64,000 nt of DNA, taken from assembly GCA_035308965.1 (NCBI GenBank), contig DATGFN010000043.1, positions 1-64,000 of the forward strand. The letters run 5' to 3'. Made by a program: the position numbers and the translations under genes. The notes below the pieces were generated by a model. It worked only from the letters and a program-made list of their open reading frames with translations, did not search any database and was not told the origin of the DNA. This document shows, in pieces, positions 1 through 9,689 of this stretch; positions within the stretch are counted from its first letter, which is position 1; each line of letters opens with the position of its first letter. The DNA is from DASYXZ01 sp035308965 (GTDB taxonomy: Bacteria; Acidobacteriota; Terriglobia; UBA7540).

Positions 1-1
1 A

Positions 2-2338
2 GCGGAGGCGGGAGGACTTTATCGCTCCGACGATGGGGGCGAGAAATGGATGAAGATCAATGACGACCACCGCTTCAGCCAGCGCGCCTGGTACTTCACC
101 CATGTCTTCGCCGACCCCAAAAACGTGGACACGGTCTATGAACTGAATACCGGCCTGTTTCGTTCCACCGACGGAGGGAAGAGCTTCGCTCCACTTGGCG
201 CTCCCCACGGCGACCACCACGGGTTGTGGATCGATCCCACCAATCCGCAACACATGATCAATGGCAATGATGGGGGCGCGACAATTTCGCTTAACGGGGG
301 CAAGAACTGGACGCGCCAGGACAGCCAGCCTACGGCGGAGTTTTATCACGTGGCAACTGACAATCGTTATCCTTATTACGTTTATGGGGCGCAGCAGGAC
401 AATTCCACCGTGGCCATTGCCAGCGCCAGCGAGTTTGGGGCCATCGACCGGCCCGATTGGTATCCCGTGGGCGGAGGCGAGAGCGGCTTTGTAATCCCCT
501 ACCCTCCCGACCCCGACATTGTTTATGCCGGCTCATACGACGGCCTCATCACCCGCTACAATCGCCAAACATGGCAGGAGCAGGACATCAATCCCTGGCC
601 TGAAAATCCCATGGGCGCGGGCGCCTCCGGATTAAAGCACCGCTTCCAATGGACTGCTCCCATCGCGCTCTCACCGCACGATCCCAATGCTCTGTACCAC
701 GGCGCGGAAGTTCTATTTACCAGCAACGACGGCGGCATGAGCTGGAAAGCCATCAGCCCGGACCTTACTCGAAATGACAAGAGCAAGCAGGGATCCTCCG
801 GCGGACCGATTACGCAGGACAACACCAGCGTGGAGTACTACGACACTATTTTCGCCATCGCAGAGTCGCCGTTGACGCAAGGAGAGATTTGGGTCGGTTC
901 CGATGACGGCATGGTTCATCTTACGCGCGACGGCGGCAAGACCTGGTCAGATATAACCCCTAAAGATATGCCCAAGTGGAGTATGGTGAGCCTGATTGAG
1001 CCATCCCCTTTCGATGCCGCTTCGGCATACCTCGCCATTGATGCCCACCGGCTGGATGATGTGAAGCCTTATATCTATAAGACCAAAGATTATGGGAAGA
1101 CATGGACTGCGATTACCACCGGCATACCCGATGGTTCATACGCCCACGCCGTTCGCGAAGACCCGAAACGCAAGGGCCTGCTCTATGCCGGGACCGAGTC
1201 AGGCGTCTACATTTCATTCGATGACGGGGCGCGCTGGCAATCGCTCCAATTGGACATGCCCACGACACCTGTCCACGACCTGACTATTAAAAACGATGAC
1301 TTGGTAATTGCCACTCACGGGCGCGCCTTTTGGATTCTGGATGACATCACGCCCCTGCGGCAATTCAATGCGGAGGTGGCGAACGAAGCGGCCCATTTGT
1401 ACGCACCTCGCCCGGCGTACCGGCCCGGGACCGGCGGCGGATTCCGTCCTCGAGGAGCAGCGGGCCAGAACCCACCTAGTGGAGCGGTGCTTGATTACTA
1501 CCTGAAGGCGAAGCCCGGAGAAAAAGAGGAAATCACGCTTGAGATTTTGGATAGCAATGGGAAACAAGTACGGAAATTTTCAAGCTTGGAGAAGAAAGGC
1601 GAGGATACAGGCGGCCCCGCCGCTGAATTCCCCGGCGCTCAGCGGGCCAGCGAGAAATTGCCCGCCGAGGCCGGCCTCAACCGGTTTGAGTGGGATATGC
1701 GCTATGAGAAGCCCCCAGCCATTGCGGGTGCGGCCAGTTGGGGCGGCAGGCCGACGGGCCCATCGGTTGTGCCTGGAGCTTACCAGGTGAAAATGACTGC
1801 CGGGGGGAAGACGTTGACCGAGCCGCTTGAAATCAAACTCGACCCGCGCCTGAAGACTTCACAGGAGGACCTGGTAAAGCAGTTTGAATTGATGACTAAA
1901 ATAACCGCAAGCGTCAGCGAGGCCCACAACGCGGTTAAACAGATTCGCGATTTGCACGCTCAAATCGCGGCGCTCAAGAAACGGCTGAGCGATGCGCCGC
2001 ACGGAAAAGAGCTTGTCGCTGCCGGCGATCAATTGGACAAGAAAATGACGGCGGTGGAGGACGAGATCATCCAAAGCAAATCGAAAAGTTCAGAGGACCC
2101 GTTGAACTATCCCATCAAACTCAATGACAAGTTGATGGCAATCGGCGGAACGGTGGAAAGCGCGGAAACAGCGCCTACCAAGCAATCTTATGAAGTGTAT
2201 GAGATGCTCCGAGGATTGCTCGATGTGCAACTTACAAAGTGGAAGGAGATTCAATCCAGCGACCTCGCCGATTTCAACAAACTGCTTCGCAACGACGACG
2301 TACCGAATATCATGATCGCGCCGGCCGCACAGCCTTGA
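2..2338 (+). CDS. BNR/VPS10-type beta-propeller protein, 5' end outside the window
   Basis: The frame is already open at the first bases and continues to a stop at 2338 (778 residues visible), so the true start lies upstream; the ATG at 50 is internal. The N-terminal two thirds carries repeated Asp-box (BNR) signatures such as RSTDGGKSF, TSNDGGMSW, TRDGGKTW and TKDYGKTW, as expected of a multi-bladed sortilin/VPS10-like propeller. A C-terminal part (about residues 490-778) has a beta-rich FlgD-like stretch, then a charged helical segment with AHNAVKQI and ALKKRL. Proteins of this build are common in Acidobacteriota and Bacteroidota. They are often labelled glycosyl hydrolase, but I see no catalytic signature and would not assert hydrolase activity. 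It is probably exported, although the signal peptide is outside the window. The stop is followed at once by a word-like repeat shared with the convergent transporter gene. Confidence 0.85.
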   Translation, partial: AEAGGLYRSDDGGEKWMKINDDHRFSQRAWYFTHVFADPKNVDTVYELNTGLFRSTDGGKSFAPLGAPHGDHHGLWIDPTNPQHMINGNDGGATISLNGGKNWTRQDSQPTAEFYHVATDNRYPYYVYGAQQDNSTVAIASASEFGAIDRPDWYPVGGGESGFVIPYPPDPDIVYAGSYDGLITRYNRQTWQEQDINPWPENPMGAGASGLKHRFQWTAPIALSPHDPNALYHGAEVLFTSNDGGMSWKAISPDLTRNDKSKQGSSGGPITQDNTSVEYYDTIFAIAESPLTQGEIWVGSDDGMVHLTRDGGKTWSDITPKDMPKWSMVSLIEPSPFDAASAYLAIDAHRLDDVKPYIYKTKDYGKTWTAITTGIPDGSYAHAVREDPKRKGLLYAGTESGVYISFDDGARWQSLQLDMPTTPVHDLTIKNDDLVIATHGRAFWILDDITPLRQFNAEVANEAAHLYAPRPAYRPGTGGGFRPRGAAGQNPPSGAVLDYYLKAKPGEKEEITLEILDSNGKQVRKFSSLEKKGEDTGGPAAEFPGAQRASEKLPAEAGLNRFEWDMRYEKPPAIAGAASWGGRPTGPSVVPGAYQVKMTAGGKTLTEPLEIKLDPRLKTSQEDLVKQFELMTKITASVSEAHNAVKQIRDLHAQIAALKKRLSDAPHGKELVAAGDQLDKKMTAVEDEIIQSKSKSSEDPLNYPIKLNDKLMAIGGTVESAETAPTKQSYEVYEMLRGLLDVQLTKWKEIQSSDLADFNKLLRNDDVPNIMIAPAAQP

Positions 2339-2341
2339 AGA

Positions 2342-2455
2342 AAGTGACAAGTGACGAGTTAAAGAAGGTTTTTGGGCCGAGGCGTGGCAATGTTGCAAGT
2401 TTCTTGCTCTTGAGTCTTCACTCGTCACTCCTCACTTGTCACTTGCTTGTTGCCC
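2342..2455. repeat. Word-like inverted repeat between convergent genes
   Basis: A left copy near 2342-2357 reads aagtgacaagtgacgag. A right copy around 2421-2445 contains the same words in inverted order with an extra few bases inserted. The repeat forms the junction between two convergent genes and runs into the last codons of the transporter gene (GQQASDK and stop). A hairpin acting as a two-way terminator is possible. It resembles the other TGAC/CAGT word repeats in this window. Confidence 0.6.
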
Positions 2456-3712
2456 CGGCTTGAATACTTTGTCGTAAATGAGCATCAGGACCGCGCCTGA
2501 CAGCCCGACGCCGGTTATCACCCACCACATCCGCTGCGGCTGATGCAAGACATCGCCAAAATAGTGGAGAAGATATCCACCCAAAGGCCCGGCAACGAAA
2601 TAGCCAATAGCGATGGGCAGAAACGCGCAGCCCATGTAGAGCCCCTGCTGGCCAGGAGGCGCCAACCGCGAAACATAATCGTAGTAACGCGCCGACTGCA
2701 CCATTTCCCCGATTGCCAGGACCACGAGTGCAGCGATGAGCGCGATCGTGGCCGGATAGAGCGCCAGAATCACCCAGGACAAACTGGAGATGACCAGGCC
2801 TAACGTCATGGCGGGAAAGGCAGGGATTTTCCGGGTGAGGTAAGTTACCAGGAGCTGAAAACAGATCACCGCAAAGGCATCAACGGAAAGGATCAGGTCC
2901 GCGTTGGCGTTCGGGTCCACGAAGTTCCGCAAAAAGAGAGGTGCGGAAATAAATTCCTGCCAGAAGACCATGTAAAAGCTCGAGAAAATTAGCAAGAACA
3001 GCACAAACCGGAAATTGCTCAGCGCCACCAGCATATTTTTTAGCGCCGCCCCGATGCTTGCGACCTTTTCTTCACCTGACCGGGTCGGCTCGCTGAAAAA
3101 AGCAAAAGTTACACAGAACATCAGGAAAACGCTCAGCGCGGAGACGCGAAAGACGTTTGCCATGCCCCACCCCATCTGCTTGCGCACAAACCAGGCCATA
3201 ACGGGACCGAGCGTTCCTCCGATGTTCACAATGGTGTAATAGATGGAATAGCCGATTGACCGTACGTTTTCCTTGGATGCGCGCGCCGTGGTTCCTGCCA
3301 CGCAAGGCTTCACCACCGCCGGTCCCAGCGCGGGGATCATCAGGATGCCAAAAACCAAATATTTGTCGCCGAGTGTTAAGCGGAGGGACTGCATCCATGG
3401 CGCCGCGAGCGAGCCGAGCAGGAAATAGCCGACCGTCATCACGAGGTAGGCGAACATGAGGGCGCGGCGGAAACCGAAGCGGTCAGCGAGCGCGCCGCCC
3501 AGCACGGGCAGGAACCACACCACAAATCCAAAGGTGCCCATCATCCATCCGGTGAGCTCTTTGGTAAAGTGAAGCTCTTCGTTGAGGTAGATTGCCAGAA
3601 TCGCCGTCGCGCCGTAGTAGGAGAGGCGCTCAAAAAGCTCGGTGAGATTCGCCACCCAGAACGCGCGCTCGAATCCCGTGCGAATTTCCTGCACCCGCTG
3701 GCTAAAACCCAC
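2432..3712 (-). CDS. MFS transporter, proton-dependent oligopeptide (POT/PTR)-like
   Basis: This is a 426-residue integral membrane protein with about twelve hydrophobic segments, a typical length for a major facilitator. Residues 27-34 read FERLSYYG, close to the ERFSYYG motif of the first helix of POT/PTR peptide transporters. GGALADRFGFRR follows in the loop after helix 2. The expected role is proton-coupled import of di- or tripeptides or a related substrate across the inner membrane; the exact substrate cannot be read. The GTG start at 3712 is supported by GGAGG five bases upstream. The last codons lie inside an intergenic repeat. It is convergent with the BNR gene and upstream of nothing obviously related. 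Confidence 0.85.
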   Translation of the reverse strand: MGFSQRVQEIRTGFERAFWVANLTELFERLSYYGATAILAIYLNEELHFTKELTGWMMGTFGFVVWFLPVLGGALADRFGFRRALMFAYLVMTVGYFLLGSLAAPWMQSLRLTLGDKYLVFGILMIPALGPAVVKPCVAGTTARASKENVRSIGYSIYYTIVNIGGTLGPVMAWFVRKQMGWGMANVFRVSALSVFLMFCVTFAFFSEPTRSGEEKVASIGAALKNMLVALSNFRFVLFLLIFSSFYMVFWQEFISAPLFLRNFVDPNANADLILSVDAFAVICFQLLVTYLTRKIPAFPAMTLGLVISSLSWVILALYPATIALIAALVVLAIGEMVQSARYYDYVSRLAPPGQQGLYMGCAFLPIAIGYFVAGPLGGYLLHYFGDVLHQPQRMWWVITGVGLSGAVLMLIYDKVFKPGQQASDK

Positions 3713-3764
3713 AATGACCTCCGATGTCCCGGGTATTTGCTCTTGGTATGGACAGTTAAGGCGC

Positions 3765-4073
3765 CTACACGAGTGCGGATTGCAGCCTCGTTAAAATTTT
3801 TTCCCCGTCCCGGATGCGAATTAATTTTCGCCGGGATTTCTCCCCAGTGACGATTGCGACGCTCGAACGCGGAACCCCTAGCAGCTGAGCCAGAAATTCA
3901 ATGCATGCATTATTGGCCCGACCCTCGGTGGGCGCAGCGAGTAATTCAAGGCGCGGCTCGCCCGAGGAATCCACGGTAAGCCGTTCGCGAGACGAACGAG
4001 GCTTAACGCGCAACCAGAATGTGATGTTGCCGCCCTCCACATGAATGTCCGTCTTAGGTTTTACATTTGCCAT
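3765..4073 (-). CDS. yggU: DUF167 / YggU family protein
   Basis: This small protein of about 102 residues has the DUF167 signatures VKPRSSRERL, APTEGRANNACIEFLA and GEKSRRKLIRI. The family is widespread and of unsettled function, and its gene is often beside yggS, as here. An upstream TTG at 4115 would give 116 residues and overlap yggS by 17 bases. I prefer the ATG at 4073 because the extra N-terminal residues (YKANVKRQ and neighbours) are encoded by a word-like intergenic repeat and do not look conserved. AAAGG lies three bases before this ATG. It is probably co-transcribed with yggS. Confidence 0.85.
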   Translation of the reverse strand: MANVKPKTDIHVEGGNITFWLRVKPRSSRERLTVDSSGEPRLELLAAPTEGRANNACIEFLAQLLGVPRSSVAIVTGEKSRRKLIRIRDGEKILTRLQSALV

Positions 4074-4098
4074 TTGCCTTTTGACGTTTGCCTTGTAC

Positions 4099-4788
4099 TT
4101 AAGTCCGTTCCCCAAAAATCGCCGTCCCCACTCTTACGATGGTTGCGCCTTCCTCAATCGCCACTTCGAAATCGTGTGACATCCCCATGGACAAATCCTT
4201 CATGGCAACGCCGGGCAGATGCGCGGAATCAATTTTCGCGGCAAGTTCCCGCAAGCGCCGAAAGAAGGGGCGCACCTGCTCAGGCTCGGCTAGAAATGGC
4301 GGGACCGTCATCAACCCGCGCAACTCGAGGGTCTCCAGCGCGCCGACTTGCTCAGCAAGTTGCAGGACTTCATTTTCCTTGGCGCCGGATTTGGAAGGTT
4401 CATTACCCAGATTAACTTCCAGGAGGATTTGGAGCCGCTCGCCACTGCAAACCGCGGAATTGTGCAGCTTGGTGGCAAGCTTGAACGAATCCACAGAATG
4501 GACCCAATGGAAAAGTTCACGCGCCGGCTTGGCTTTGTTGCTTTGCAGGTGGCCGATCAAATGCCAGGTGGCCGTCAGGTCGGAGAGTGCGGGCCGTTTC
4601 GCTTCCGCTTCTTGTACCCTGTTCTCGCCAAAGTCGCGCACGCCCGCCTCATAGGCCTGTCGGATGCGATCCGGCGGCACAGTTTTTGTAACGGCCACCA
4701 ATTGCACATCCGCCGCGCTTCGCCCGGAGCGCTGGCAGGCATCGGCAATGCGTTCCCGGATTCGCGCAATGTTTTCGCCTATGCTCAT
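4099..4788 (-). CDS. yggS: YggS family pyridoxal-phosphate homeostasis protein
   Basis: A 229-residue protein with the alanine-racemase-like N-terminal barrel fold seen in YggS/PROSC. The PLP lysine is in LVAVTKTV near residue 35. GENRVQEAEAK, WHLIGHLQSNKA, LRGLMTVPP and LSMGMSHDFEVAIEEG are family hallmarks, the last forming the phosphate-binding region. The role known for the family is PLP homeostasis in the cytoplasm rather than racemisation. The gene precedes yggU on the same strand. Its start faces tmk, which is divergent, with a repeat-containing spacer between. Full length for the family. Confidence 0.95.
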   Translation of the reverse strand: MSIGENIARIRERIADACQRSGRSAADVQLVAVTKTVPPDRIRQAYEAGVRDFGENRVQEAEAKRPALSDLTATWHLIGHLQSNKAKPARELFHWVHSVDSFKLATKLHNSAVCSGERLQILLEVNLGNEPSKSGAKENEVLQLAEQVGALETLELRGLMTVPPFLAEPEQVRPFFRRLRELAAKIDSAHLPGVAMKDLSMGMSHDFEVAIEEGATIVRVGTAIFGERT

Positions 4789-4810
4789 CGCTAGATGACG
4801 GCTGTAGTCC

Positions 4811-4959
4811 GTTGTCAGTAGTCAGTTGCCGGTTGCCATTCCTGCGTGTTTGATTGTAAGGTTAGTTGGCGATGGGTTGGAGGAATTTTTCTAGTCCAGC
4901 AAACTTCCGACGCGTCATGGCCGCGGACCACTGAAAACTCATTACGGAATACTGACAAC
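4811..4959. repeat. Inverted TGAC-word repeat flanking the yggS-tmk spacer
   Basis: The ten bases gttgtcagta at 4811-4820 pair perfectly with tactgacaac at 4950-4959. Related words (gtcagttgcc, ggttgcc, ctgaaaactc) lie just inside. The right arm touches the proposed TTG start codon of tmk at 4960, so a folded transcript would present the tmk start at the base of a long hairpin. Confidence 0.5.
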
Positions 4960-5634
4960 TTGAAAAAAGCGGGCATCTTCATCACTCTCGAAGGGATAGA
5001 CGGCACAGGCAAGAGCACCCAGCACCGCCTTCTTGCCCAATACCTGCGTAAGCTTGGCCACAAAGTGAGGGCGACTCGTGAGCCGGGCGGCACTCTGGTG
5101 GGCGAGCAAATTCGCGACATCCTGCTGGCTTCGAAAACGCGGAAGCTTGCGCCCATGACTGAACTGCTCTTGATGTATTCCGCAAGGGCCCAGCATTTGG
5201 AGGAAGCTGTTCGCCCTGCTCTCGCCCGCGGGGAGATTGTGGTGAGCGATCGCTTTAGTGACGCCTCCATGGCCTATCAAGGATTCGGCCGCCAGTTAGG
5301 GGCTCAAATAGTCCGTGCCATCGATCAAGTTGTCTGCGGTAAAACAAAACCGGACTTGACGCTCGTGCTTGACCTTTCACCCCGCCTGGCTCTAAAGCGT
5401 GCTCAAAGGCGCGAGGTTCGTCAGAATTCCAAACACGGCCGCTTTGAAGTGCAAGGATTGGCCTTCCACAATCGCGTCCGGCGCGGATATCTCGCTATCG
5501 CCAGGAGCGAGCCGGGACGGGTGAAGTTGATTGATGCGAACCAAACGGTGGCGGAAGTGCAGGAAGAAATTCGGAGACAGGTGAATAGGTTTTTGGTGAG
5601 GCAAGAAAAAAGAATGGCAAATGGCAAATTGTAA
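4960..5634 (+). CDS. tmk: Thymidylate kinase
   Basis: Phosphorylates dTMP to dTDP. The P-loop is EGIDGTGKST near residues 11-20. DRFSDASMAYQG carries the DR(Y/F) nucleotide-binding motif, and the lid region has arginines in KRAQRREVR. An ATG at 4846 would add 38 residues (WRWVGGIFL and onward) that do not belong to the family and come from repeat-rich DNA. The TTG at 4960 gives 224 residues, the normal size, starting directly before the first beta strand. No strong Shine-Dalgarno is visible for either start. The C-terminal residues MANGKL are encoded in a word-like repeat. It is followed by holB on the same strand, a frequent pairing. Confidence 0.92.
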   Translation: MKKAGIFITLEGIDGTGKSTQHRLLAQYLRKLGHKVRATREPGGTLVGEQIRDILLASKTRKLAPMTELLLMYSARAQHLEEAVRPALARGEIVVSDRFSDASMAYQGFGRQLGAQIVRAIDQVVCGKTKPDLTLVLDLSPRLALKRAQRREVRQNSKHGRFEVQGLAFHNRVRRGYLAIARSEPGRVKLIDANQTVAEVQEEIRRQVNRFLVRQEKRMANGKL

Positions 5635-5722
5635 ATGTCAAATGGCAAATGTGAAGAAACTGCCGCGACTCTCAGAAAACATTTGAATAGACAGTCTTCA
5701 TTCATAATTCATAATTAATTCT
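5612..5722. repeat. Word-like direct repeats between tmk and holB
   Basis: Repeated words aatggcaaatggcaaat and aatgtcaaatggcaaat run from within the last tmk codons to about 5660. They are followed by ttcattcataattcataatt just before holB. The same GGCAAATG word appears in inverted orientation at 4058-4090, within the optional N-terminal extension of the DUF167 gene. Confidence 0.5.
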
Positions 5723-5723
5723 C

Positions 5724-6812
5724 ATGGTCTTTGAAACCTTTTTGGGAAACTTGCAAGCGGTTAAAGACGTGCGCGGCATGTTGGCGGGCAATCGCGTGCC
5801 GGGCGCGCTTCTGTTCACGGGCCCGGACGGCGTTGGCAAGAAAACTCTCGCGATCATGCTGGCACAAGCGTTGGTTTGTGAGCGGCGCGGGCCAACCGGA
5901 GATGATTTTTGCAGTGAATGCGCCCGATGCCGCAAGGCCGAGGAGATGATTGCATCGACGCGCGAAGATTTGGAGCGCCGCCGGGCGACCAAGGACTCGT
6001 CCAAACGCGCGGACGGCCTGGTCTATTTCGATATCCAACTGATCGAACCCATCACGCGTTACATCTTGATTGAGCAGATTCGCCAACTGCGCAGCGTGGC
6101 ATACACCCATCCCTTCGAATTCGGGCGGCGAGTGTTTGTAATTGACCAGGCTCAACTTGTCCACTGGCAGGCCATCGATTTGCTCCTCAAGGTCCTGGAA
6201 GAGCCACCCGAGACCACAACACTTATTCTGGTTGCGCCTAACGCCCACGAATTGCGGCCAACCATCCGATCCCGGTGCCGGAAGGTACAATTCCTGCCGG
6301 TCGAAGATACGGTGATCAACAAATTATTCGCGGAGCGTTCCGGCTTTAATCCGTCTCAACAGGAACTGAGCGTGAGGGTGGCTGACGGAAGCATAGCCAT
6401 GGCCAAGACGTTTAATCTCGCCGAATACCAGCGGCGGCGCAAGCCCTGGCTTGATTTTCTGGAGGCCGTGACCGCCCGCCCTTCGATGTCCGCGGGCGCA
6501 TCCGAATGGAAAGCACTTTTTGACTCATCGAAAGCACTAACCGAGAATCGCGAGGAGATGGATGAGACACTCAAGACCGGTTACACCATGCTCCGGGATC
6601 TGATGCATGTGCTCCTGGGCGGGAACGACTCGAAGATAGCCAATGTGGATTTGCTTCCGCGGCTTAAAACCTGGGCGCCCAAGCTGGGGCTGGGGCGGAT
6701 CGAGAAGCTCAAATCCGGACTGGATACGGCTTATAAGCTTCAGACACGAAACGTAAACCAGCAGCTTAACTTCGACGCCCTGGCGGCTGACGTGCTGCTG
6801 GAGTCCCGATAG
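5724..6812 (+). CDS. holB: DNA polymerase III delta-prime subunit (clamp loader)
   Basis: A 362-residue AAA+ protein. The N-terminal ATPase domain has a Walker-A-like GPDGVGKKT near residue 33 and a cysteine cluster (VCERRG, FCSECARC) like the zinc module of clamp-loader subunits. VFVIDQAQLVHWQAIDLLLKVLEEPPETT is the Walker B/sensor region typical of delta-prime/HolB (motif split here: VIDQAQL, LLKVLEEPP). RSRC is the arginine-finger region. The C-terminal third is helical, as in the collar domain. It loads the sliding clamp at the replication fork. The gene lies directly after tmk. Confidence 0.9.
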   Translation: MVFETFLGNLQAVKDVRGMLAGNRVPGALLFTGPDGVGKKTLAIMLAQALVCERRGPTGDDFCSECARCRKAEEMIASTREDLERRRATKDSSKRADGLVYFDIQLIEPITRYILIEQIRQLRSVAYTHPFEFGRRVFVIDQAQLVHWQAIDLLLKVLEEPPETTTLILVAPNAHELRPTIRSRCRKVQFLPVEDTVINKLFAERSGFNPSQQELSVRVADGSIAMAKTFNLAEYQRRRKPWLDFLEAVTARPSMSAGASEWKALFDSSKALTENREEMDETLKTGYTMLRDLMHVLLGGNDSKIANVDLLPRLKTWAPKLGLGRIEKLKSGLDTAYKLQTRNVNQQLNFDALAADVLLESR

Positions 6813-6883
6813 TCCTGACGCACGCTATTGGGGCGAAGGGAGGAAGTTCCCTTCCACTTCAACCGAATATCGGGAGAATTAAT

Positions 6884-9646
6884 TTGACGCAAAAAAAGAA
6901 TTCAGAAATTGACCGACGCACATTCTTGAAAGAAGTCGGCGCGGGGGCTGCGACGTTGGCCGGCACCTCGGGACTGGCCGGAACATCCCTGCCGGGTGTG
7001 ACAGAAAATCCTCAAGAGCGCGCGCCCTTGTTGGCCCGCACTGACCGAACCATTTATAAGGGCGAGCAATTGCGCGCCCTCGCGATGCCCCTCGGCGGCA
7101 TCGGAACAGGGAGCATTGCGTTGGCTGGGGACGGCGGTCTGCGGCAGTGGCAGGTAATGCATGCCGTAAACCATCGCGCCCACGTCCCCCACAGTTTTTT
7201 CGCCTTCTGGTGCCAGGCTGCCCATGGACGGAGCGTCGCGCGTGTGTTGCAATCGTCAGCACTGTATGACCAGAGTGGCTTTAAGGCGCCCGCCACGACC
7301 AACGATCACGAAGTTCCACCAGAGTCCAGGAAACTCCTCGAACGCCTTCCGGGAGTAAGAGAAATCGAGTTTGCAGGTGAGTATCCTATCGCTCAAGTTC
7401 GTTATCTGGATACCGCACTCATCGCCGAGGTTTCGCTCGAAGCTTATTCACCATTCGCTCCACTCGATTCAAAACTCTCCGGCCTTCCCTTGATCGTCTT
7501 CGATTTCGAAATCAAGAATCCGACGTCAGATATTCTTAGAGCTTCGCTGATGTCAACCCTTCAGAACTTCATCGGATGGGATGGCCACAGCGAGATTTCC
7601 GGCGTGGAATATTTCGCCTATGGCGCCGGTCAAAATAAGGTATCGCGCGTTCAGGGCATGACCGCCATCGAGATGGTGAATTCGCGCTTGCCGGAAGACT
7701 TTTACCTGCAAGGGACGCTGGCCCTCGCAAGCCTGGCGCCGGAGGCCACTGCTTGCGCCCAGTGGGACAGCCTTGACGAACTCTGGAAGGATTTTGCCCT
7801 CGACGGAAAACTTGAGAGCGGCGGGGATAGTCATTTGAGCGCCGAAGGGCGAACGTGGAACGGCGCCCTGGCCGTGCCCGTCGAGCTAAAGCCGGGCGAA
7901 CAAAGGCGCGTAACCTTCATTCTGACTTGGCACTTTCCCAACCGTTTTGTGAACTGGGGCCAGCCGGCGCTGACCATCCCGGACAAACGATCGAAATTCT
8001 TCGTCGGGACCATGTACGCAAACTGGTTCAAGAATGCAAAGGAAGTGGCCGAGTATGCCCGCGAAAATTATTCAAATTTGTCGCAAGTCACGCGAACATT
8101 CCGCGACACTTTTTACGACTCTTCCCTGCCCTACACGCTGCTGGATTGCGTGACCTCGCAGGCGTCCATCATTCGCACCCCCACTTGTATTCGGGTGCAG
8201 GACGGAAATTTCCACGGCTTTGAAGGCTGCTGCGGCGCCAGCACCGGTCATTGCAACGAGTCTGGTTGTTGCCCGCTAAATTGCACTCACGTGTGGAACT
8301 ACGAACAGTCGTTGTCACGACTCTTCCCCGACCTCGAACGGACGATGCGGCATACCGACCTGGAAATCCAGCAAGCCCCCGCCGGATATATCCCGCACCG
8401 CACCATACTGCCTTTCTATCTGCCGAGAAATTGGGATGTGAAAATCGGCGGGCCGGAAAATCCCGCCCTGGATGGAATGCTGGGCACAGTTCTAAAAACC
8501 TACCGGGACTATCGGCAGGGCGCCGGAAAAGAGTGGCTGGTCCGGCTCTGGCCGCGCGTGAAGAAATTGATGGCATATATTATCACTACGCTCGACAACG
8601 AGGAGAGTGGGATCATCCAAGGCGAGCAGCCCAATACTTATGACACTTCAATGTATGGTCCCAATAGTTTTATGGGAGGACTTTACCTTGCCGCGCTTCG
8701 TGCGTCAGAAGAGATGGCGCGCCTAGTAGGCGATGCCCCGGCGGCGGCTCAATACGAAAAGATTTTTAAGAATGGATACACCGGACTTCCCGCCACGCTC
8801 TGGAACAACGAATATTACATCCAAAAAGTCGACCTCGAAAAACATGCCGCGGACCAATACGGAACAGGCTGCCATTCCGATCAACTATTGGGCCAGTGGT
8901 GGGCGCGCCAGTTGGATTTGGGCTACATTCTTCCCAAGGACCAGGTTCGAAAGACGCTCGGCTCGATCGTGCGTTATAACTGGCGGGAAAGTTTCATCGG
9001 ATTCAAGCAAGCACCGCGAGTTTTTGCGTCCGATGCGGATAAGGGCCTTTTGGTATGCACCTGGCCGAAGGGAGGCCGGCCGAAATCGCCCACACCCTAC
9101 TCCGACGAAGTCTGGACCGGCATTGAATATGAAGTTGCAGGCTTGTTGTTACAGGAAGACATGGTCGAGGACGCGTTAAGAATATTGGGTGGCATCAGAG
9201 CCCGATATAACGGAAGCGAGCGCAGCCCCTGGAACGACGTTGAGTGTGGTGACCATTATGCGCGCGCCATGAGCAGTTGGGCTCTGCTCGAAGCCGCTGC
9301 CGGTCAGCGCTATGACTCCGAAGAGGGCTTCCTCGCATTTGCGCCAAAAATCAATCCGAACAATTTCCGCAGCTTTGTCATTACGACGGAAGGATGGGGA
9401 AGCTTTGACCAAAGATTCTCTTCCGGCCGTCAAACCAACTCTCTCATTGCCGCTTACGGAAAAATAAAACTGCGAACGCTGGAGCTTTCATTCGTGGGGC
9501 AAAAGATCCCGCAAGAATTAGCGGCAACTCTAAATGGCAAGGTTTTGCAACTGAAGGAAACCATCACCGGCAAGACCGTCCGCTTGGAATCGGCGCCCGC
9601 GCTGGAGTTGAATCCTGGCGACCGGTTGCAAGTGGAAATTGTCTGA
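6884..9646 (+). CDS. GH116 family glucosidase (GBA2-like), Tat-exported
   Basis: A 920-residue protein starting at TTG 6884 with GGGAG about ten bases upstream. The N-terminus has a twin-arginine signal, DRRTFLK at residues 10-16, followed by an Ala/Gly-rich hydrophobic stretch, so export of a folded enzyme is expected. MPLGGIGTGSIAL opens the N-terminal beta domain of the GBA2/GH116 family. The catalytic (alpha/alpha)6 domain has CTHVWNYEQ, with Glu474 as predicted nucleophile, and NTYDTSMYGPN, with Asp587 as predicted acid/base, by analogy to characterised GH116 beta-glucosidases. A cysteine-rich segment (GCCGASTGHC, SGCCPLNC) precedes the nucleophile. The substrate could be a beta-glucoside, xyloside or glycolipid; this cannot be decided here. 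The gene stands alone between holB and a convergent amidohydrolase. Confidence 0.9.
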   Translation: MTQKKNSEIDRRTFLKEVGAGAATLAGTSGLAGTSLPGVTENPQERAPLLARTDRTIYKGEQLRALAMPLGGIGTGSIALAGDGGLRQWQVMHAVNHRAHVPHSFFAFWCQAAHGRSVARVLQSSALYDQSGFKAPATTNDHEVPPESRKLLERLPGVREIEFAGEYPIAQVRYLDTALIAEVSLEAYSPFAPLDSKLSGLPLIVFDFEIKNPTSDILRASLMSTLQNFIGWDGHSEISGVEYFAYGAGQNKVSRVQGMTAIEMVNSRLPEDFYLQGTLALASLAPEATACAQWDSLDELWKDFALDGKLESGGDSHLSAEGRTWNGALAVPVELKPGEQRRVTFILTWHFPNRFVNWGQPALTIPDKRSKFFVGTMYANWFKNAKEVAEYARENYSNLSQVTRTFRDTFYDSSLPYTLLDCVTSQASIIRTPTCIRVQDGNFHGFEGCCGASTGHCNESGCCPLNCTHVWNYEQSLSRLFPDLERTMRHTDLEIQQAPAGYIPHRTILPFYLPRNWDVKIGGPENPALDGMLGTVLKTYRDYRQGAGKEWLVRLWPRVKKLMAYIITTLDNEESGIIQGEQPNTYDTSMYGPNSFMGGLYLAALRASEEMARLVGDAPAAAQYEKIFKNGYTGLPATLWNNEYYIQKVDLEKHAADQYGTGCHSDQLLGQWWARQLDLGYILPKDQVRKTLGSIVRYNWRESFIGFKQAPRVFASDADKGLLVCTWPKGGRPKSPTPYSDEVWTGIEYEVAGLLLQEDMVEDALRILGGIRARYNGSERSPWNDVECGDHYARAMSSWALLEAAAGQRYDSEEGFLAFAPKINPNNFRSFVITTEGWGSFDQRFSSGRQTNSLIAAYGKIKLRTLELSFVGQKIPQELAATLNGKVLQLKETITGKTVRLESAPALELNPGDRLQVEIV

Positions 9647-9689
9647 CTCGATGAACGGAGAGTGGTGATCCTAATCCTTGCAAGAATTC

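Noticed and set aside
4846..4959. 38-codon extension of thymidylate kinase
   Set aside because: Encoded by repeat-rich DNA, outside the known family N-terminus; the TTG at 4960 gives the normal length.
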